A stretch of 64,000 nt of DNA from Lithodes maja (GCA_037953745.1 JBAKBP010007905.1:31615-95614), one strand, 5' to 3'; positions 44,671-56,002 are shown, counted from the stretch's first letter. Notes: generated by a model not told the origin, from the sequence alone. Numbers and translations: made by a program.

Positions 44671-44889
44671 CTGATGCTGAGAGGATTGGGTTCTAGTCAT
44701 GTGGTGATGGGCTGGTCTATCCGAGTGAGAACTGAGCGATCTCTGCCATACCCATAGCTTACTCTGACTGTTCCTTTTACTTATATATCTTCTAGATCTC
44801 AAGTGGCGGCGTCTTTTCCGTGGATTGACCTCCCTACTGCCAACCTAGAAGTTGGCAGATTGGGAGCCAAAGTGTCACATTTTTCCCTT
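44671..44889. other. no gene seen
   Basis: Short unassigned stretch between ORF1 and retroposon E2; contains the near-palindromic CCAACCTAGAAGTTGG near 44840. Confidence 0.4.
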
Positions 44890-45130
44890 ACCCGTCAACT
44901 TTCCCTTCATAATTGCTGAGGGGCACAGGGCCTTGGGTGGGGCTTTGGTTTCCCGGGCATTTCCGCACCCTCCTCAGCTCCTCAGCTCCGCCTTGGAGTG
45001 GCTTCGGTCACCCGGGCTTTGTTAGTGGTAAGCAGGGAGGATTTTGTGGGGGCGCTCGTTTATGGCCTTGGCCTTGCTCGAGACCTTGGGCCTGTTCGGC
45101 CAGACAGCCTGGGGAACAACAACAACAACC
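44890..45130 (+). mobile_element. short retroposon E2
   Basis: About 85-90% like E1 by eye, same 5' segment (TTCATAATTGCTGAGGGGCA) and the AAC tail. It falls between LINE ORF1 and ORF2 of the decayed LINE. Confidence 0.7.
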
Positions 45131-48100
45131 CCAAGCAGAAGCCAGTGCCAAAACAAATCACAAAGAAAGGAGTCAGGAATGGAAAGCGCAGCTGCAGACA
45201 TGAGACATGGCACCAAGAGACCGGCCCACATCAATGATCCAGTTTTTTTTTTTCGGAAAACAGTCGAGAAACTAGCTGCCCAATAAGAACAGCTACAACA
45301 AATGATGTCAGCAGTGATGGGCAAAATAGACGGGCAGGACAACTGGAAGAGGGCCTTCTGGAGCTACGACTAATAAAAATACTAACAGGTAACATCAGAG
45401 GGCTGTATCCAAGGTGTAATAAGAACAAAGTCCCCCTACTGCAAGAAATAGCTGCCACCGATAACATATTCCTACTCGCCCTGACCGAAACACACCTGCA
45501 CAACGCTATACTGTACTTGATACAGAGGTGCGGATCTAAGACTTTGAAATATACCGCACCGACCGTAGGGATAGAAGTCACGGTGGAGTAGCCATTTATA
45601 TAAAGAATAAATTTGCAGTAGAAATCCTGGACAGCCACTCAAATGGGACATGTGAAATCCTCACCCTCTCCATCAAGGATTTAAATCTTGTTATAACGGC
45701 AGTATATAGACCTCCAAACACCACACAAGAGCTTTTCGAGGACGTCGTGAACAAAATTATCCATACTGTAGACCACCTGCCAGCTACCAACACAGAATTT
45801 TTACTTCTCGGAGATTTCAATTTCCCACACATTAACTGGGAGACATTGGAAGTGGTGGGAGGAACGACCAGAGAAAAACAGCAAGCTAGGCTACTGGCAT
45901 CTCTCATGCGAACTAAAATCCTAACCCAATTTATATCCGAACCAACAAGAGGCTCTAACATACTAGACTTAGTAGCTAGCAACAACCATGGGATTGTGCA
46001 CACATACGAGCTCTTCGAGACCACCATGTCGGACCACAAAATCTGCTAAGCGTCTTTCGCAATAAACGCCTTGCTCAACAAACCGCAGCATGGTCAGCAA
46101 GAAAAAGCAGGAATGGCAAAATTAAATTTTTACCACAAAGACATTAAATGGACCGAAATCAAAGACAAATTAAAGATGGACTGGGCAACCACAATTGCGG
46201 AAGACAGTGCTGAAAATATGCTCTCCAACTTCACCACAATTTGTGAAGAAATATGTGAAGCCAATGTCCCACCCAAAAGTGCAGCAAAGAAGAAAAAACA
46301 CATCCCACGAGACCGTCGCATCCTAATGAGGAGCCTTTACAAAAGAAAATTGGCAAAAAAAACCTACACAACACAAAGCCACCAACTTTCACAAGGCCCT
46401 CCAGGAGATCGGAAGCAAACTCCTAAAATCCCATGAAGACCAGAGGAAGAGAGAAGAACTACAAGCAGTCCAGAACATAAGCTGCAACTCTTAAGTTTTT
46501 CTTCTCATACACCAACAAAAAATCCAAAAATATATCGGCAGTAGGGCCATTAGAAGACCATTAGGGCCATCTAAAAACCTGCAAAGCTAAGCTAGCGCTA
46601 CCAAGTGCTGCAACTAATCGCTGCCAAGTCCCTAGCTACCGGTACAGTTTCCATTAGAAGACGTCGATGGAAACCTGGTGGCCGAACCAGTGGAAATGGC
46701 AGACATCCTAAGGGCACAGTATGAAAGTGTGTTCAGTCTTGCTAACCCTCACTTCTTCGCAATTCAAGAGCCCTCTCCCTCACCAATACTTACCGACATA
46801 ATCCCAAAAATCAAGGAAATAACTCAAGCCATCGATGACATAGCTGCCGACTCAGCAACAGGTCCAGACAGGTTCAAGCACAGCTTCTAAAAACCTGCAA
46901 AGCTAAGCTAGCCCAAGTGCTGCAACTAATCGCTGCCAAGTCCCTAGCTACCGGTACAGTTCCCACATCCCTGAAGGAAGGGGTAGTGAAACCTATCCAC
47001 AAAGGGGGTAGCAAAAGATTGGCCAAAAACTATCGGCCCGTAGTGCTAACCTCGCACATAACAAAGATAATTGAGCGGGTCGTCAGAAAGCGAATAACTA
47101 AATACATGGAGGATCTTGACGCTTTCATCGAGGGGCAGCACGGGTTTAGAAAGGGCCGATCCTGTCTATCGCAGCTACTTACCCACCAGGAGGCCCTACT
47201 AGAAGACATCAGCAAAGGCAAAAACGTTGATGTGATATACAGTACTTGGATTTCGCCAAGGCATTTGACAAAGTTGATCAAGGCCTCGTCCTACACAAGC
47301 TGAAAAATCTACAGTAGGTATAGGAAGAAACCTCGGTAAGTGGCTGCACAGCTTCCTAACCCATAGGGAACAGAGAGTATCGGTCCAAGGACACCTTTCA
47401 GACCCAAGCGAAGTAATAAGTGGTGTTCCACAGGGGTCTGTACTAGGACCACTTCTGTTCCTTATCATGATAGGGGATATTGATCAAGAACTCCAGCATT
47501 CCCAGGCCACCTCATTTGCAGACGACACAAGAGTAATGAGGATAATAGAGGCAGCTGACGATGTGGCCCTGCTATAAGAGGATCTAAATCGCCTTCTGGA
47601 CTGGGCAGATTCCAACATGATGATGAACGGCGAGAAATTTGAATTGCTAAGGTACGGCCCTCTACAAACCATCAAAGAGGGCACCAGCTACCAGGTCAGT
47701 CAAGAAACCATCACTCCAAAAGAACATGTACGGGACCTGGGAGTTGTTGTTGTTGTTGTTGTTCCCCAAGCTGCCTGGCCGAACAGCCCCAAGGCCCCGA
47801 GCAATTCCAAGGCCATAACCGAGCGCCCCCACAGAACCCTCCCCGCCGACCACAATAAAGCCTGGGTGACCGAAGCCACTCCATGGCGGGGAGCTGAGGA
47901 GGGTGCGGAAACGCCCGGGAAACCAAAGACCTGGGAGTAACCATGAGTACCAACGGAACCTTTTATCGCCACATCAATCTAACCACCGAGACAGCTAGGA
48001 GACTCACAGGATGGATTCTCAGGACCTTCCAAACAAAAGAGAGGGCCTGTATGCTGACACTCTGTAAGGCCCTGGTCTTCCCAAAGGTGGAATACTTCTG

Positions 48101-48600
48101 CCAGCTATGGACTCCCCACAAGACAGGTGACATCGTCAAGCTGGAGTCTCTACAGAGGACCTTCACCAGCCGGATCTGGGGTCTCCAACATATGAATTAC
48201 TGGGAATGCCTGAAGGAGTTGCGACTCTACTCCCTTCAGAGACGACGAGAGCGTTACCTAGGGATATACAGTACGTGTGGAAGACCCAAGACCTGACGTG
48301 GGCCTAGTCATCAGTAACCACGTAAGAAAAAGGCGGGTGTGCTACATCAAGAGGACCGAGGCTACCTCTCGGAAAATAGCAACATTCGCCCACAACAACT
48401 TCACCAATAATGGGGCTCGTCTCTTCAATACTATACCAAAGGCCGTCCGGGAACTGACGGGAGTCACAACCGACTCCTTCAAGCGTCAGCTGTACCAGAC
48501 GAGCCCCCAACACCAGGATACCCCAGCACAATATCCAACTCGTTAGCAAATCGACGGAACGAGGGAGATGCAGAGCTGCCTGGCCGCAGCGGAGGTCCAC
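45131..48600 (+). pseudogene. CR1/Jockey-like LINE ORF2, decayed, with retroposon E3
   Basis: Endonuclease: LTGNIRGLYPRCNKNK, LALTETHLHN, LLLGDFNFPHINWE and MSDHKIC in different frames. RT: VVKPIHKGGSKRLAKNYRPV, IEGQHGFRKGRSCLSQLL, VISGVPQGSVLGPLLFLIMI, TSFADDTRVM. Post-RT: LGV..., GWILRTFQTKERACMLTL, YWECLKELRLYSLQRRRERY, ending at 48546. Many stops and frameshifts. An 80-bp block (CCTGCAAAGCTAAGCTAGC...) occurs at 46575-46650 and 46892-46966, a local rearrangement. Confidence 0.85.
47745..47927 (-). mobile_element. short retroposon E3 inside LINE ORF2
   Basis: Reverse orientation, 183 bp, 5'-truncated relative to E1/E2, with a (GTT)n start on the plus strand. Exact 11-bp target duplication GACCTGGGAGT at 47734-47744 and 47928-47938. 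The LINE reading resumes after it. Confidence 0.88.
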
Positions 48601-48873
48601 TTTAGCTGCGTCCACAGAGGACGGAATTCGGTAAATATATAGGAGATGCAACAATATAGGTAACAAATTTCTAATGGTAGTTTTGGGTTCCTATTATCAT
48701 ATGCTTCATTGGGAAAATATAACCGAAACTAGGCTACCACTAATTTTTCCATGGTTTTTCTTTTGGGTTTTAGGTAGTTTTCATCATTAAAAATTAGTTA
48801 AAATTGAAAATAGTTAAAATTGAAATTAGTTAAAATCCCCGGAAAATATTATTTCTCCCATTATCCAACGCTC
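48601..48873. other. LINE 3' flank, no gene
   Basis: AT-rich sequence with short AAATTAGTTAAAATTGAAA repeats near 48790-48835. Nothing coding. Confidence 0.45.
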
Positions 48874-49361
48874 TTAACCCTCCAGCCCCGGTTATGTATT
48901 ATATACATATTCCTCAAAACCCGGGTGTTTTGGCCGAAAAACGTCTAGGCTAGGCTACCGTATATTCGTTAATCAGACTGCTTCCCGCATTCCCGCGCAT
49001 CCCCAAGCGTAGCTGTGTTATTTACCTGTAGAATGGCATTAAGTAGAGCTCTCTAAGTCAACTGGGTGAGCTGTGATGATGATTTCATTGGAGATAACTT
49101 TATGGCCAAAACAGCCACTTTACACTACTTTTCGATACTTAACAACAACATACAGGCACACAAGAACAAGCGACGCTCTCCTTCTTGTGGCCGGAGATGC
49201 GGAGCGTCGGTCCAGCCGGCTGTTGTTTACATGCGTCGGACCGACGCCGCGCACAGCAAGCTCACAGGCTGTGACGTCATGGGTGTTTAAGAGACCATCC
49301 GGGTATCTGTTACATGCTTTTTTATGAGCGTTCAAGAGGCCATCCGTGGTGAGAGGGTTAA
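48874..49361 (+). mobile_element. MITE C4
   Basis: TTAA at both ends, 488 bp, full-length C element. GAATGGCATTAAGTAGAG begins 157 bp inside. It carries the near-palindrome GCGTCGGACCGACGC near 49236. No coding capacity. Confidence 0.9.
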
Positions 49362-49504
49362 AACACTCAGATGTAAGTCATTTTCAGGGTAAATATAAAT
49401 TTTGTTTTGCCTTTGGATACAGGATGGGTTGAGGGGGAGCTTTGCCCCCCCTCACCCCCCCCTATGACTTATTGAAATCAGCATATATTTCAACAGTAAG
49501 GGGC
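49362..49504. other. no gene seen
   Basis: Short flank with GAGGGGGAGC...GCCCCCCCTC inverted repeat near 49430-49455. Confidence 0.4.
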
Positions 49505-50262
49505 TTAACCCTTGGAATCCGGGAAGCCTCATATGAGGCAAACCGTATTTTGGTTAGGAGTCCGGGAGGTCTCATATGAGGCAAAATGAAAGGGTTTAAA
49601 TCGCGCGGGCAGATTTTTGTTCATGAGTGGGCTACCGCAGCGCCACCAAGCACAAACTAACATGCAGCATCATTTCTCGTCACACATCCTACATGGATGG
49701 AGCTAATCCAAAAAAAAAATTGCTGTGTCCGAATCGACACCCGCCTCCGCTACCGTACGCCTAACAACAAAAGCAAGGCTAAAACGACCAAGAAAACAGT
49801 GCTTAGTCCCGATGGTGTTGCACACACTCTGGAAGAACTAAGCGAATATAGTGAACTGAGTGAATATAGTGAACTGAGTGAACTTGGTTGTGACTTTGAC
49901 GAAGAACAAGTGGTTAGTGAAGATGAGGGTGAAGTGGCGGATGGACTAGAGTTTCTGGGCTTTATTAGTACCGATGAGGACGATAATGACGATGGTGAAT
50001 GCGGTGCTCGTGAATATAGTGAACTGAGTGAACTTGGGAGTGACTTTGATGATGAAGTGGTTAGTGAAGATGCGGTACCGTACGCTCGCCTAGCCTAGCC
50101 TCGCCTAGCCTAGTAAGTGAAAGTGACACACAAATGTATAACAAGTAATAATAACTCAATAATAACAGTGAGTGACAATAATTCATAACAAGAAGAGTAA
50201 TAAGAGTGAAAGTGACACAATAATATCCAATAACAGTGAAAGTGCCGAAAATATGTTATACA
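49505..50262 (+). mobile_element. MITE D, piggyBac internal-deletion derivative (right end lost)
   Basis: Starts TTAACCCTTGGAATCCGGGA. It has two copies of the palindrome CTCATATGAG(GC) in the first 90 bp (49525-49545 and 49570-49590), then an acidic ORF, then a 3' region with AGTGAAAGTGACAC motifs like those downstream of PB1's gene. The other TTAA end is not present; a pogo-like piece and MITE F follow. Confidence 0.65.
49697..50098 (+). CDS. acidic protein, remnant of piggyBac transposase N-terminus
   Basis: 133 codons from the ATG at 49697. A basic start (NKSKAKTTKK) leads to acidic repeats (ELSEYSELSEYSELSELG, with EYSELSELG again later) and DGLEFLGFISTDEDDNDDGE. The acidic region with EFLGF resembles the acidic N-terminal part of PB1 (EEQFLGFA). 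The catalytic core and Cys-rich domain are absent. Whether it is translated is unknown; an earlier ATG at 49693 is in another frame. Confidence 0.45.
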   Translation: MELIQKKNCCVRIDTRLRYRTPNNKSKAKTTKKTVLSPDGVAHTLEELSEYSELSEYSELSELGCDFDEEQVVSEDEGEVADGLEFLGFISTDEDDNDDGECGAREYSELSELGSDFDDEVVSEDAVPYARLA

Positions 50263-50318
50263 GTAACACTTCGATTTTCCGGCATTCAAGCATCCGGTAA
50301 CTTCAAACAACCGGAGGT
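50263..50318. mobile_element. pogo/Tigger-like end
   Basis: TA followed by CAGTAACACTTCGATTTTCC, with a TIR-like look. It runs into MITE F and continues for an unknown length after 50806. No matching right end seen. Confidence 0.4.
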
Positions 50319-50806
50319 TTAACCCTCCTGGCCCGGGCAGGCTCTCAAAATGACAGTGTGGGCTACCCGGGCGATCTGGCCGAAAAACGTCTAGGCCTAG
50401 GCTACCGTATTTTTGTTTAGTTTAACTGCTAGAAATTTCCCACGCATCTATAAATGTAGTGCGGTTTCCAATCTGTAGACTGGCGTTGAGTAGAGCTCTC
50501 TATGTCAACTGGTTCAGTTGTGATGACGATTTCAGTGGAGAGCACTTGCAGGCGATGTTAGCAATATGACGATCTTTTCACTACTGAAACAACGACATAC
50601 AGACATACAATAACAAACGAGTCTTCTCTTTCTTGTTTTCGGAGGTGCGGTGACGTAACGATCGGCTTTGTTTACATGCGTCGGACGCACAGCGTTCAGA
50701 CCAAGCTGAATAGGCTTTCAAGCTTACAGATTTTAAAATGACATCCGGGCACCGGCCCTTAATTCGTGGTGTCATTTTAAAATGACAACCGGGCCAGGAG
50801 GGTTAA
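50319..50806 (+). mobile_element. MITE F (diverged C relative)
   Basis: TTAA at both ends, 488 bp, ends TTAACCCTCCTGGCCCGG. The interior aligns with C (GGCCGAAAAACGTCTAGGC; GACTGGCGTTGAGTAGAG at 159 bp). Near the right end are TTTTAAAATGACATCCGGG and the perfect palindrome GTCATTTTAAAATGAC before AACCGGG. Confidence 0.88.
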
Positions 50807-51057
50807 GGAAATTATTTCTTACCAGCATCATTTCATCATAACAAATAATAAATACTAAAGTAGATAAACCCTCCGCCAATCACGGAGCTCCCTTTTTTAC
50901 TTACTTGCACAGCTAGCTGATTTTGACAGCTCACGACTACAACGTGCCACGCCACGCCCACCAGCGGCCTCCATTATCGGAGCGCGAGGCTGGACTTATG
51001 ACTCCACCTCAAAAGTCACTCTCTTTCTCTGCCCGAAGAGCTCCTTCTGATTATTCC
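50807..51057. other. no gene seen
   Basis: Flank between MITEs F and C5, no repeats recognised. Confidence 0.4.
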
Positions 51058-52028
51058 TTAACCCTCCAGCCCCGGCTATGTATTATATATATATTCCTCG
51101 AAACCTGGGTGTTTTGGCCGAAAAACGTCTAGGCTAGGCTACCGTATATTCGTTAATCAGACTGCTTCCCGCATTCCCGCACATCCCCAAGCGTAGCTGT
51201 GTTATTTACCTGTAGAATGGCATTAAGTAGAGCTCTCTAAGTCAACTGGTTGAGTTGTGATGATGATTTCATTAGAGATAACTTTATGGCCAAAACAGCC
51301 ACTTTACACTACTTTTCGATACTTAACCCTCCGGCCCCGGCTATATATTATATATATATTCCTCGAAATCCGGGTGTTTTGGCCGAAAAACGTCTAGGCT
51401 AGGCTACCGTATATTCGTTAATCAGACTGCTTCCCGCATTCCCGCGCATCCCCAAGCGTAGCTGTGTTATTTACCTGTAAAATGGCCTTAAGTAGAGCTC
51501 TCTAAGTCAACTGGGTGAGCTGTGATGATGATTTCATTGGAGATAACTTTATGGCCAAACCAGCCACTTTACACCACTTTTCGATACTGAACAACAACAT
51601 ACAGGCACACACGAACAAGCGACGCTCTCCTTCTTGTGGCCGGAGATGCGGAGCGTCGGTCCAGCCGGCTGTTGTTTACATGCGTCGGACCGACGCCTCG
51701 CACACGAAGCTCACAGGCTTTCAAGCAATGGTACAATGTAGTACCACCCGGGTTCCTGGGGCCAAAAAAAAATGGTACACGTGTGTACCAACCGGGTTTG
51801 AAGGGTTAACAACAACATACAGGCACACACTAACAAGCGACGCTCTCCTTCTTGTAGCCGGAGATGCGGGGCGTCGGTCCAGCCGGCTGTTGTTTACACG
51901 CGTCGGACCGACGCCTCGCACACCAAGCTCACAGGCTTTGACCTCATGGGTGTTTAAGAGCCCTTCCGGGCAGCTCGTGTATGCTTTTTTATGGGCGTTC
52001 AAGAGCCCTTCCGGGAACAGAGGGTTAA
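51058..52028 (+). mobile_element. MITE C5, containing MITE C6
   Basis: TTAA at 51058-51061 and 52025-52028. It is split at its internal TTAA (CGATAC-TTAA-CAACAAC) by C6 and resumes at 51810 with CAACAACATACAGGC. About 484 bp without the insert. Confidence 0.9.
51323..51809 (+). mobile_element. MITE C6, variant right end
   Basis: TTAA at 51323-51326 and 51806-51809, 487 bp. The body is C-like, but the right-end pair is TGGTACAATGTAGTACCA and TGGTACACGTGTGTACCA, each followed by CCCGGG or ACCGGG. Other C copies have GTTCAAGAG at this position. Confidence 0.9.
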
Positions 52029-53159
52029 GTAATACCTCGGTGCCAGCCCTGTACTCCCGTAAGCCGCCAAAAGAGGGTTATAATCAGCTTCCTGGGACTT
52101 ATTTTGAAGAAGAGAAAGAGGTGAAGCAAGCCAGAATCCAGAGCGAGCGTGTCACAGCGCGTGCCATTCAGCCAATCACAGCACGGGAGAGCGGGAGGCC
52201 TGAGTATAAAGGTTGCCTCGCGCGGACTCCAGGGGTCACTCACCCCTCAGAGCCCACCGGGTTAACACACTGCAACCTACTTGCTCTCTCTCGCCCGGGC
52301 ACAAAGGAGAACCAGGATCCCACCTTTCCAGTTACCTTGCCCTCACCTAAAGTCACAACCCAAACCACCCCTGACCTCTCCTCACTTTTGCCCACTCGGA
52401 GGATGCACCATCAGTATCCTGCCGCCTGTCGTCACGTTGCTAGTCTGCACACATACAGTCAAGCACTTCAAGAGGGACAACAGAAGGTGGACGGAAGTGA
52501 GGACTTCCAGAAGAGCTACTGGCCAGCTCTGAGGTGGTAAAGCACAGTTCCAGACAATACACACACCTGATCCAGCATACCAGAATATATTTGTTTAAGG
52601 ACCCATATTGGGCCCGCATATGATAAAGAAAGAAAGAGAGAGTGGTTGACTAACCTGGTGGTTTCTATTCAAATTTATATATCCTTCTAGGACAAGACTA
52701 AAGGAAAAAGAATTTAGACTCACCCGAATATATAAAGATGATGATGTGTTATTAATTAGTTATCTTTGTTAGCAACGGCGCCATGCCGAAAGAGTTATTA
52801 GATAGAATCTGATAGGAGAGATTAAAGATTAGAAAGAGTAAAAGTAAAGAGGGGAGGGAAAGAATACTTTTGTTAATAAATGAGGCAACCAGTAAGTTAA
52901 AGAGGGAAACAGTTGTTTAGTTGCCTAATAGATTAGCTATAGCTAGGGAAGGACACTAGTCCATATGAATCATTCATTAAGTTGTGTAAAAAGGAAACTG
53001 TGAAGAAGGACACTAGTCCAATGTGAGTTGCGTTATTATTAAGTCTAAAAGAGCTATTCCGTGTATGCGTTTGAAGCACGGTTCATTTTTTGTTAGAACG
53101 ATTATTGATTAAGGTGCAAGTTAACATAGCGTGTTTGTAATAGGGTTACTGGAGGGTAA
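52029..53159. other. unassigned, possibly LTR and leader of an LTR element
   Basis: A TATAAA at 52205-52210 with GC-rich flanks and TCACTC about 25-30 bp downstream could be a promoter. The region turns AT-rich after 52560. No open frame with similarity. Confidence 0.3.
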
Positions 53160-53520
53160 ATTCGGAAGGTGACCTTGAGATAAAGATTGTAGACCCATAT
53201 GGTGGGGTAACTGGGTGACGGAACCCAATAGTGTCATTGAGATAAATAATGTAAACCTATATTGTGAAGTAACAGGGTAACGGAACCAAATAGTGTTATT
53301 GAGATAAATAATGTAAACCTATACAGTATTGTGAAGTAACAGGGTAACGGAACCAAATAGTGTTATTGAGATAAATAATGTAAACCTATATTGTGAAGTA
53401 ACTGGGTGACGGAACCCAATAGTGTAATTGAGATAAAGATTGTAAACCTATATTGTGAAGTAACTGGGTGACGGAACCCAATAGTGTCATTGAGATAAAT
53501 AATGTAAACCTATATTTATT
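53160..53520. repeat. 62-bp tandem repeat
   Basis: Anchors TTGAGATAA at 53175, 53237, 53299, 53366, 53428 and 53490, i.e. period 62 with one 67-bp unit (extra CAGTA). Units read ATAATGTAAACCTATATTG, GAAGTAACTGGGTGACGGAA and CCAATAGTGT. Two sub-variants alternate (ACTGGGTGACGGAACCC and ACAGGGTAACGGAACCA). Confidence 0.92.
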
Positions 53521-54767
53521 AGTGGCCCCTCCATCATTGACGAACATGCCTATTACATAAGGCATCCTCTTCAAACACTAATCCGCCGTAGTTTGAATCT
53601 ACCGCGCAGAGCATTTAAAAACTGAGGAGCCTTCATCATGAGCGCACGCGACCTCACTCATGGCTTCAGTCATTATGAATTGGGTTCTCACTACGAAAAA
53701 ACTTCGTAAAAAATAAAAACAAAAAGAAAATAAGAATAACTATCTAATAAGCTTTCCATCATATCGTGGATGTACTTGTGTGGATCTCTGACCAGACGCT
53801 GATTCAGGCGTCATTCCTCCTTCTCTGCTCTGCGCTCAGCCTGCCCGGACGTGTCTCCCCACGCTCCGCTGGTTCCGCATTTGTTGCGTCCCTAGTGAGT
53901 TTTTTCTCATTTGTTTACTCCGGGATGTATCGAGTAAGGTTAGGATATGCGTAGCAGGAGTGTCCTGGGCTGGTTGCCCGCAGTGCAGTGTATTTGGAGT
54001 CGTGTGTTTGGGGCGTCTATTTCGGATGTACCCTCGTGGTCCTGTTGTGGACATGTGAACTTTTTCACAGTTTAGTTAGCTTGTGATGCAGGCGGCTTTC
54101 ATTACGCGTTAATTATTGCTGCCTTTTATCTTTCTGATGAGGTAAGCTTTGCTTCTGACGTTCCCTGTGTTATTTTCTTCACTTAGTGAAGTTTTTTCTG
54201 GGTCCCGAGTCAGTCTTCCCTTTGTCGGAAGTTTTTCTACAGTGGTGTGTTGGCGGTGGTTCCTGTTGTGATATTCCCAGTGTTTTGTGTATATTTCAAC
54301 TTTTCCTATTCCGTCTACTTAGGCCTAGCCAGCCGCTCGTAGTTTTGCCACATGTACAAGTGTTATTGTTTATTATGTATAAATATGCCCTACTGTGTCA
54401 TGTGTATCCGGGTTTTAGTTGTGTATTGGCTAATTCCTCGGACTATGTTTGTTTCCTGGTTTAGTTGTGTATTGGCTAATTCCACGGATTATTGTGTGAA
54501 CTTAGGTTAGTCGTGCGTGGCTTCCTTCGTGTACAGTGTACGTTCAGATGGTGTCTGATCGGGGTGGGTGTCCTTCCGGCGGGTTTTTTCTCGGTTTCAC
54601 CATGATCAAACCCGGCCGAGAGCCGTGTTGGGCCACACGTGGTTTTAAACACAGGTTTGTGTCCCCGGCGATGAGGTGTCTGTGGCTCTCCAGGACTGCG
54701 TCTCTGTTGGTACCTGGTTTCAGGCCCCCTTTTATTCCCGGCGGACTGGCTGTTCCCATCTGTAGTT
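53521..54767. other. T/G-rich stretch, no gene; perhaps DIRS-b leader
   Basis: Contains a 48-bp-spaced duplication of TTAGTTGTGTATTGGCTAAT (54413 and 54460). Base composition is like the DIRS-a leader, but no ITR can be confirmed because the right end of the element is outside the window. Confidence 0.35.
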
Positions 54768-55165
54768 GTGCGTCATGACAATGACCCTTTTCGTCTTGAT
54801 GAACCAAGGGCTTTCCAGCAGTCTTCTTTCTTTGAGAGGTCATTCTCCTACATGTCTCCGAGGTTGTATAACAGGTTGCCGCTGTCCATGAGACAACTGA
54901 GTTCTGTTGAATGCTTCAAGAGACAACTTAAGACTTTTCTCTTTGAGAGAAGCTATGATCTTGAGAGAGGTGTCATGACAGATGGCTATAGAGTTTAGGC
55001 TATTTTGCCACTGCTAGTGATTGTTAAATGTGTGTTGTATATAAGCCTTCTTTTGATGCATTGATTTTTGTTCTTTTTTCTTTCTCTTTTCGAGCGCTAG
55101 TGAATTCTTCGGAAAAATTGGCGCTTATGAGAAATAAGTAACATGCTTATTATTATTATTATTAT
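54768..55165 (+). pseudogene. 3' end of a LINE (CR1/L2-like) with (TTA)n tail
   Basis: Frame 54768-54998 reads RSFSYMSPRLYNRLPLSMRQ then FKRQLKTFLFERSYD, the typical C-terminus of CR1/L2-group proteins. A 3' UTR with GCGCTAG...GGCGCTTATGAGAAATAAG ends in (TTA)n at 55147-55164. Heavily 5'-truncated. Confidence 0.75.
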
Positions 55166-55299
55166 CTATAAAACTTTGTTCTTGCGAACATACGTTATGT
55201 AGTTTTTCTACCAGGTTTTACAAAACCACATGAAAAACCTAGCTGTTGTTAAGGGCTTTCCTCCCCGGCGATCTTTTACAAAGAAGTGGGGACAGGAAC

Positions 55300-55600
55300 T
55301 TATGGGGTTAACGTTTTGACATCTCACCCGGCGGGTGTACCTTGGAAGGGTGGGATAAACAATTAAGTCATTCAGTAAATTAACCATTCCATTTTTTAAG
55401 CAATACTGTATGTATCGCCGCCTTTATTTTTACGGCAATTGAAAGTTCAATTGGGGTTAATATCGTTTTTTCACACCCGGCGGGTGCTCCTAGTTGGAGG
55501 AAATCAGGAATTTACAAATTCAATTTCGATTTAACTACTTAATTCAGTGATACATTTAGGTATCGCCGCCTTCAATCTTACGGCGATCTTTTTGTGACAA
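55300..55600. repeat. tandem ~149-bp leader repeat with two hairpins per unit
   Basis: CACCCGGCGGGTG (palindromic) at 55325 and 55474; TATCGCCGCCTT...TTACGGC at 55413 and 55561, the second a full inverted repeat (ATCGCCG...CGGCGAT). Confidence 0.7.
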
Positions 55601-56002
55601 TTCGTTAGAAATCAGATCTCGTGTCAGCCTGCCCTGTGTTATTATACAAAAAATATTTCAAGGGCCGGCGTCTTTATGGGGGGTTGTTTTTGTTCCAATA
55701 TTGAATCTTGAGACAGTCACCACCAGAAAGACTATAATCGCCATGCTGGACCGATATTATGTCAGAGGGTATTCTTCACTTTCTTCAAAAGATTTGTTTA
55801 GATATTATGAAACCCCGCCGCGTAGCGAGCTGTGATCGTTGTGTCATCACATCTCGTTATCCGGTGGGCTATTAACACTTGTGTGCGAACATGTTGGATT
55901 AACCTTATGAGCATTAATTCCTGGAAATTTTCTTTTTTTCCAGAGCTGGGCTCCGGCGGACCAATACAGACCCGGCGGTAGTTTTCCCCACCAGTCTCTG
56001 TC

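Noticed and set aside
51515..52540. Long frame of about 340 codons through MITEs C5/C6 and the following stretch
   Set aside because: It crosses two MITE junctions, begins at a non-ATG codon and has no protein-like similarity; the same frame recurs in every C copy at its start.
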